DNA of 64,000 nt from Ephydatia muelleri (Eukaryota; Porifera; Demospongiae; Spongillida; Spongillidae). The stretch spans positions 19,107,123 to 19,171,122 of the forward strand of contig JABACO010000001.1 in assembly GCA_013339895.1 (NCBI GenBank), given 5' to 3'. The position numbers and the translations under genes are program-made. Shown in pieces: positions 58,062-64,000 of the stretch (positions are counted from its first letter, which is position 1; every line of letters begins with the position of its first letter). The notes below the pieces were generated by a model. The model was not told the DNA's origin. It did not search any database and worked only from the letters and a program-made list of their open reading frames with translations.

Positions 58062-58165
58062 GCAAAAATTGTACCGGGCAAAAATTGTACTGGGCGGTGC
58101 AACCATAATTGTACCGCCCGGTACAATTTTGGTTGCGAAAAGTGTATAGCCAAAAGTGTACCGGG
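58062..58165. repeat. Cluster of TTGTACCGGGC motifs forming palindromes
   Basis: GCAAAAATTGTAC(C/T)GGGC occurs twice in tandem, then inverted (CCCGGTACAATTTTGG), then GCCAAAAGTGTACCGGG. Strong hairpin potential; probably the end of an unrecognised element. Confidence 0.6.
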
Positions 58166-58244
58166 TAGTGATCAGAAAGGGCTGTTAGCTATATAGGATG
58201 TCGAATACAATGCTATGACGTAGATAATAGATTTGTATGCAAAT

Positions 58245-61070
58245 TCAGACACGATTCATACATAAGTTTGTACTATTACATTTGCCTAACAGGTTCATAG
58301 TGGTTGGATATGTTGACCAAATAAATAGCTTCTTTGGAATGCACTGCACATACAACACTGCTGTCTTCACAGGGATATGTGGCAAAAACTGCAGCCACTT
58401 GTATGCACATGTATGTCCAGATTTACAAAATGCTATTATAGGTGTCCGTAACATATTGGACACAGCAAATATTTCAACTTTTGTAGCCCAGACAGATGAA
58501 CTGTGCATGTCTGTTCTTGCTAGATATTCATCCATTGTTTCATGAGCATTAAGGTAGCATGATAAAATTCCAGCATTGTGTTGCGTATGTTGTTGTGATA
58601 GCTCTGAGTTCTTGATGTTCATCTTGGGAGCCAGTTATTACAAATGCCAAAGCTCTAAAAAAGCAGTTACCATCTCTTTGAATTGTTACTGTTGCGACAG
58701 GCTGGTGGAAAATGCCAAATTCTATAGCTTGAAGAATGTGAGTAATATTCTTTCTTACAAATATCATGCCAAGCAATTGGCATAGACGTTTTGGCCACTC
58801 ATCACATGCTGGCAAGTATGAGATAGTATTTGGACCATCTTTGGCAATTTCCTCGACCATAGCATCTGGGTGTTTTGAAGTTTGATCTTCACTTTCCACA
58901 ATTCTGTTCAAGCTAAATTCATCTTTGCAAGAAAACAAGCTTCATTTAGCATACACCCACTGGCACAATGAATCAAACTGTGCTGAAGACATTAGATAGA
59001 ATACACTTCCCTATAAATGAAGTGGCTATTCAGAGTTACCCCACCATATAATGTACACCAAACATCAATTAACTCTACTGCTTTGAAAATGCTGAATGCT
59101 CTGTCCACATAGGAATACACCTTAATCGTCTCAAATTCATCATACAAATCATCGCTTATGATTACAAAGTCACCTCCAGATACTTCTTGCAGCTGTATTC
59201 CACCAAATCATGTTCTGTATTCTGTCCATAATGACACTGTGGTGTCTTTGCTAAGTGCAAATTATCCTTCCTCTAGCTTTAAATCTTGTAATAAATCCTT
59301 GAATAAAGAATATACTGTACATGTAAATATACATTTATGCATGAAATATACCATTTCACTTACATCTAATGTTTCATCCTCCTCCTTAGCTTCATATTGA
59401 AGTTCATTTGCACCAGTTCTCCACAATCGAACAAGAGTTGAAGAATTCAACTGCTCCTATATACTAGAGCAATTGAGTTTGCCCAATTATATCACTTCAC
59501 ATTCCAATTCAACAGAGGCTTTTGTGCAATCATTTCTCTTTTTTGTAGCATCCTTTTCATCACCACTCTGCACAGCTATGTAAGGCTTAAGATGTGCTCC
59601 ACTTACCCTTTCCACAATACACCCCATTAGTAGTAGATAAGTTTCTTTCCCATGTACCTCTCTTATGATGTAAGGTCCAACCTACTGTGCACCAATTTTC
59701 CTCCAACTCTTTTCTTCCTTTTAAAATCCTTTTTTAATACTAGGTCACATACATAAGAATTGGATAGTGCATGCTTTCTATCTATGCATCTTTAATGCAC
59801 GATGAATGCACTATTTGACCATGGTTACTGTTTTAAGACACTGTTCACTTAGTGTTCAATCACTGACCCCAGTGGTTCAGCTTCATCATTGATGTATGGA
59901 CTGGCAATGTCCATTTCAATATATATATTGGCAGTACAGCTTTACGGCCAAACATCACCTCAAAAGGTGTAAATGAGGTAGACTCATGGACTTATGTATT
60001 GTATGCATAGATGCATATGTCCAACAAGTCATCTCACATAATGTACTTCTCTTCTCAGAAATGGACTTAAACAGCATGTTTTGAAGAGTTTGGTTGAATC
60101 TTTCGTCGAGTCCATTGCCCATTACGAGCAAATGTCAGAGTAATTTTTAATGTTCAAAACAAGCAAGTATACTGTAATTACTACTTACAAATGGTATACC
60201 AGTACATGTGTGTAAATTAAAAATACAGGCTAACCTGTGGGTGATACGTGTAGAGAAAATCCTTTTTATTCCTAAAGTCATTGCCAATTGTGCATCAAGT
60301 TCATTCTTAAATTCACTTCCATTGCCACAGGTTAAAAGCTTCGGAATCCCTATGTATGAGACAAAGTAAAATCATGCCATGGCATGTTATGAGTCATGCA
60401 GGAGTTCACCTTGACAGTGCATTTGAGACACCATCAGCATTTTTAGTAGGCAGTGCAATGGCTTCAGCAAATTTGGAAAACTATCACTGATTGTTAAGAT
60501 GTACCTGTTTCCCTTGCTTGAAGCAGGACCGATTGGACCAATAAAATCAATTCCAATATGATACCATGGAGCTTTCACTGGTACTGGCTGTAACTCTGAT
60601 TTTGATGTGATCATTTCCCTGTTGACTCGTTGGCACACATCACATGAGTGAATCTATGAAGATAATATAAAAGTTACATGTAATATAATGAGTACATAGA
60701 GTGTTGTATTGATAAACATTAGCATGAGAATAACAGCTTAACATATCTCACAAAAGGTAACATGATATAGTGTAGCACCATTTCTTTCACATCTTTGACT
60801 ATCCCATTCCAAATGTAGCGCTCAGTGATCCTTTTTACTGTTCGTTTCTCGCCGATGTGCCCAGCAATTGGATCGAGATGGCAAGCAGCTAAAATCTTCA
60901 CCTGCTCACGAACCTCAACTCCAATATCTAAAGTCCACAGAATTATCTGAACCTGCGTCAGCAGGTTCAATATAGGATTGATTGAGGAGTCATGAATGTC
61001 ATTAAAAAATTTCAGTTGCGTCGCGAGGGACAACGAAGAAACGGATAGCTTTTCTCTTTGCAGCAATCGA
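58245..61070 (-). pseudogene. Gypsy-type integrase gene with GPY/F module and OTU protease domain (GINGER/KRBA2-like)
   Basis: Read on the - strand in several exon-like pieces. Zinc-binding H-H-C-C: ACHLDPIAGH (61,066-60,719 piece), then across a roughly 120-base intron ending CTTCATAG, CDVCQRVNRE. Core: GIDFIGPIGPASSKGNRY, CGNGSEFKNELDAQL (second catalytic Asp changed to Gly), GLDERFNQT. Then SPFEVMFGRKA near 59,950 and a GPY/F module GPYIIREVHGKE (59,690 down). Next comes an exon ending EEDETLD|GTAAGT (about 59,360), a middle region (SGGDFVIISDDLYDEFE) and an OTU domain (58,938-58,270) with DGNCFFRAL and, in another frame, NHYEPV. Several frames are broken, so it is scored as a pseudogene. 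There is no RT, which separates it from the retroelements here. Confidence 0.7.
58270..58938 (-). pseudogene. OTU (ovarian tumour) cysteine-protease domain, 3' part of the integrase gene
   Basis: OTU proteases cleave ubiquitin chains using a Cys in D-G-N-C and a later His. Here RDGNCFFRALAFVITGS gives the nucleophile Cys, WATKVEIFAVSNML is the usual central helix, and NHYEPV (another frame, about 58,290) gives the catalytic His. Two frame changes separate these parts. In a transposon the domain might act against host ubiquitin-dependent control; this is inference. Confidence 0.75.
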
Positions 61071-61194
61071 ACGACAACACCAAGATCTACGTTTTGGTGC
61101 TAGTTTCATGTCATAAAACTATGCCCTTCTAGACCAACTAAGAACCTGTTTCTCGTGCCCATGCCCAAAAAAATTGTTGGTCGTCGTCGTCGTC

Positions 61195-61217
61195 TTCTTC
61201 TTCTTCTTCTTCTTCTC
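61195..61217. repeat. TTC microsatellite in the element leader
   Basis: Short (TTC)n run, matched by a (GAA)n run at 29,083-29,103 in copy 1 (opposite strand), supporting common descent of the leader. Confidence 0.8.
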
Positions 61218-61480
61218 CGTCAAGTATAACTCACGCTAGGAATGGTTTTAAAGAACGGCGATAGTACCAATCGCTTCAGAATTTACCGGCGCGGTGCCCC
61301 TTAAGGTAATAAAGAAGCTACAACGAAAAAGTACTGTATACGGTATGGGTATATTACTATGTTCTAAATACAGGAGTATGGATAATTTTAGGCAGTATAA
61401 ATACTCCAACAGGCACAAAATTTATTTTGGTGTCAGTTTAGTCGTTACTTATTTTGGCTAGTGAAGTTGTTTTTCTAAAA

Positions 61481-63196
61481 ATGCCTTCGCGTAATCGAAA
61501 GAAGAGAACGAAGCAACGAGCGGAATACCTCCAAAAGCAAGAAGAGAACAAGGCTAAAGCCCGAGAGCGCTACAAGGCCGACCCTGAAAAAAAGAAGGCC
61601 TCTGTACGCGAGAGCTACAAGGCCGATCCTGAAAAAAAAAAGGCCTCTGTACGCGAGAGCTACAAGGCCGATCCTGAAAAAAAAAAAGGCCTCTGTACGC
61701 GAGAGCTACAAGGCCGATCCTGAAAAAAAGAAGGCCTCTGTACGCGAGAGCTACAAGGCCGATCCTGAAAAAAAGAAGGCCTCTGTACGCGAGAGCTACA
61801 TCGCAAATATTGAACCTAAGCGTGCTGCTAAAAGGCAGCGATATGGAGAGGACCTCGAGGAGAACCGTGCTGCTAAAAGGCAGCGATATGGAGAGGACCT
61901 CGAGGAGAACCGTGCTGCTAAAAGGCAGCGATATGGAGAGGACCTCGAGGAGAACCGTGCTGTTAAAAGGCAGCGATATCAAGAGAGCGTCGAGGAGAAC
62001 CGTGCTGCTAAAAGGCGGATATACAGGGGTAATTCAGCTACCATTAAGGCAGCTAGAATGAGTCGGTATTGGAAGGGTCGTAGAACTACCACTACCACTA
62101 CCACTACCACCCAAAGGTATGTTATAGCATGCTGTATGTACCATTTAAAATCTAAGGGCTGCTATGCACGTGGCTCATGGCTTCCTGTCATGCACACATT
62201 AACACTCTTGTATGCCTGCATGGCATATTATCAGATGTACAGTATGGCTTCCTACACGGGATGTTCCCTGGTAAAGGTCAATGTTTGTACAAAAGGTTAT
62301 TTGTACATGTACATGCATCTGTGTCTGTTACATTGTAAATGTGATGTGCAATAAAGGACTATACACATGTGTGTACTACTGTAATTGCATTTTCAGAAAT
62401 TTAATTAACAAGTCTGTTATGCGCATCCAACCCTTGCATGCAGCCGATTATCAGATGTACAGTAAGGCTTCCCACAAGTAAAAGTTCCCCATGTGCATGT
62501 AAAGGGTACAAAAGGTAATTTGTGTCTCTCACATTGTTTTAAAGGTCCACTACACATGTGTGTACAGAAAATTGAGTTGTATGAAAATAAAATAATTCAT
62601 GTTATGCGCAGTTGGTAAAATGTTTTGATACATGATAAGGCATAATGTGTGGTAAAATAAAAGTACTGCAACCCTATCTTCTCCCATATAGTTACTCCCT
62701 ATTTGAGCCCAACTCTCGCACACTAGCAGAGTATGGAGTGAGTCTTGAAAAAGCAATTCTTAGGGATAGTGAGCTTCTGAGTGATGTAAACAATGCTTTC
62801 TGCAATAGCCATCCATTGCTAGCTCAAAAGGTTGTTACAAGATCTGCCCGTGCAGCAGTAAGTAAGATTAGTGCAGATGCATTACGGCCACCGCCAGCAG
62901 AAGTGCCGCCGCCGCCTGCAGCGTTACCCCCGCTGATGCTCCCCCCAATGCTGCCCCCAATGCTGCCCCCGCCTTTTTTACTGCCCCCGCCACCCGCATG
63001 GCCTTACCCCGGGGGGGGGGGGAGAAGAAGAAGAGGAAGAGGCCGAGGAAGAGGAGGCGGCAAAACTATTTATTTTATCAAAACAACTACACTTATCACT
63101 ATTAATTTTATTGTTATTGTAACATTAATTTTACATACGTATTTATTAAAGTTATATAGTAACTTGTGGTCGGGGCAATGCACAAAGCGTTCGTAA
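61481..63196 (+). pseudogene. K/R-rich 15-residue-repeat protein of the palindrome element, copy 2 (two exons)
   Basis: Exon 1 (61,481-62,116) starts MPSRNRKKRTKQRAEY and carries five SYKADPEKKKASVRE-type units, then about four ENRAAKRQRYGEDLE-type units, each 45 bases, then MSRYWKGRR and a threonine run. An extra A in the A-tract near 61,680 shifts the frame in the third unit, so the gene is broken or the tract is slippery. The donor CAAAG|GTATGT (62,116) and acceptor ATATAG|T (62,691) join in frame to exon 2 (62,692-63,196), which encodes SLFEPNSRTLAEYGVSLEK, a proline-rich block (LPPMLPP repeats) and an arginine/glycine run. Looks like a nucleic-acid-binding N-terminal module; no enzyme domain seen. 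Confidence 0.6.
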
Positions 63197-63285
63197 GGTA
63201 TAGACATTTTGTCCATTGCACATCGTTCCTCATCACATTACAGTTATGAAGCTTCGTTGACACGGAGAAAAAAAAACTTATGAAA

Positions 63286-63578
63286 CAAGTAAATAAAACC
63301 TTCTCTAACGAGAAAGTTGGTGGGCATATAGGATTGACAATGTTGGTGTAAAAAGCACGGAAACAAGTGTGACAGAAATGTTACGGAAAATTGAAATAGG
63401 CCTATATTTAGCCCATTTTCTCAGGCGTGCGCTGCCTAAATGTGACTGGGCTAAATATAGGCCTATTTCAATTTTCCAGTAACATTTCTGTCACACTTGT
63501 TTCCGTGCTTTTTACACCAACATTGTCAATCCTATATGCCCACCAACTTTCTCGTTAGAGAAGGTTTTTATTTACTTG
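63286..63578. repeat. 293-bp near-perfect palindrome
   Basis: Arms 63,286-63,415 and 63,447-63,578 differ by two single-base indels; loop of about 31 bases. Homologous to the palindrome at 28,013-28,296, but both arms share the same differences from it. Confidence 0.95.
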
Positions 63579-64000
63579 TGATATTAATTCCAATCCTTGT
63601 ATGACTACGTATGATTAACCCCTGTACACTTACGCTATTCAGGCCCGTTGAGAGCCAGGTTGGGGCCCGGTAATAACTCTCACGAGAGGCCCCCTCCTTA
63701 ATACTTTTTTAAAATAAATAAATAATATTAGTGGACTAAAATTACTTATCTGCATGTTAGCGATTAAATTTCGTCTGGCCGTGAATTTTGATCAATCGAG
63801 AAATGAAATTGCAGTGACACGATTACAGTACATGAATAAATTAAGGTCCAATCAATAGTATAAATAGCTTGAATGCTATGGACTGTTCAATGGCATAATG
63901 TTCAATGAATCATAACTACAATGAACGAATCGGCGATGTCACCATGCACACTCGGCACAGACTCACAGTGCCGCTTTTCTATCCTTCCTGGACGCAAATT
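63579..64000. other. Unassigned sequence at the right edge
   Basis: AT-rich; no gene or repeat recognised. Confidence 0.4.

Larger units (their letters stand above)
61086..63578 (+). mobile_element. Helitron-like element with giant terminal palindrome, copy 2
   Basis: Homologous to 28,013-29,328 in opposite orientation. The shared order is a TTC-repeat tract (61,195-61,217), a leader ending TAGTGAAGTTGTTTTTCT, the MPSR repeat gene, an A-rich stretch ending ATGAAACAAGTAAATA, and a terminal palindrome ending CTTG followed by T. The left border is uncertain; ATCTACG at about 61,085 would fit an A|TC start. Unlike copy 1 it keeps a second exon of the gene. Confidence 0.65.

Noticed and set aside
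61554-61982. Hydrophobic repeated frame on the - strand (LPFSSTVLLEVLSIS type)
   Set aside because: Antisense shadow of the 45-base repeat array of the + strand gene.
1-64000. tRNA or rRNA genes
   Set aside because: No cloverleaf with a convincing B box or rRNA-like block was recognised by eye; a dedicated scan could still find a tRNA.

Overview
The window is animal (metazoan) genomic DNA: genes are split by GT-AG introns, noncoding DNA is AT-rich, microsatellites are common, and decayed transposons of many classes lie around a few host genes. The mix of Calx-beta domain exons, a p190RhoGAP-type GTPase/FF gene, lysine/arginine-rich 15-residue-repeat proteins and the retroelement families present looks to me like a sponge (probably a demosponge). 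That placement is inference from remembered family distribution, not a search.

Layout. 1-4,285: a fairly young Ty3/gypsy retrotransposon on the + strand with a few disabling lesions. 4,755-5,508: a broken amine-oxidase gene. 6,105-9,450: a much older Ty3/gypsy relic on the - strand. 11,670-38,800 plus 46,740-52,577: three copies (A, B, C) of a segmental duplication. Copies A and B are tandem. Each carries, on the - strand, a two-exon gene and, divergently on the + strand, a Calx-beta pseudogene. Copy C has only the two-exon gene and now lies inverted. 38,789-40,558 and 52,578-53,685 are copies of one hAT-type element in opposite orientation; their target-site duplications show that the 13-kb stretch between them was flipped. 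40,559-46,740 holds a short unknown - strand gene remnant and a non-LTR-type reverse-transcriptase relic split by a 726-bp terminal-inverted-repeat element. 53,995-56,663 is an unclassified transposon carrying ten tandem mini-exon-like units. 58,245-61,070 (-) is a gypsy-type integrase gene with a GPY/F module and an OTU cysteine-protease domain. 61,100-63,578 and 28,013-29,328 are two copies of an unusual element that pairs a K/R-rich repeat protein with a 284-293-bp near-perfect palindrome.

The central biological object is the gene present three times. Exon 1 encodes a p190RhoGAP-like GTPase domain and first FF domain. Its apparent stop codon lies inside a consensus splice donor, and it joins in frame to a second exon about 1.4-3.8 kb downstream. 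Exon 2 encodes a long acidic/glutamine-rich tail full of SH2-docking tyrosine motifs (YxxM, YVN) and has no RhoGAP domain. Copy B is the most complete (predicted 1,055 aa). Copy A has a frameshifted C-terminus, and copy C reads into a hAT element and stops.

All function statements come from reading motifs by eye; no database comparison was possible.
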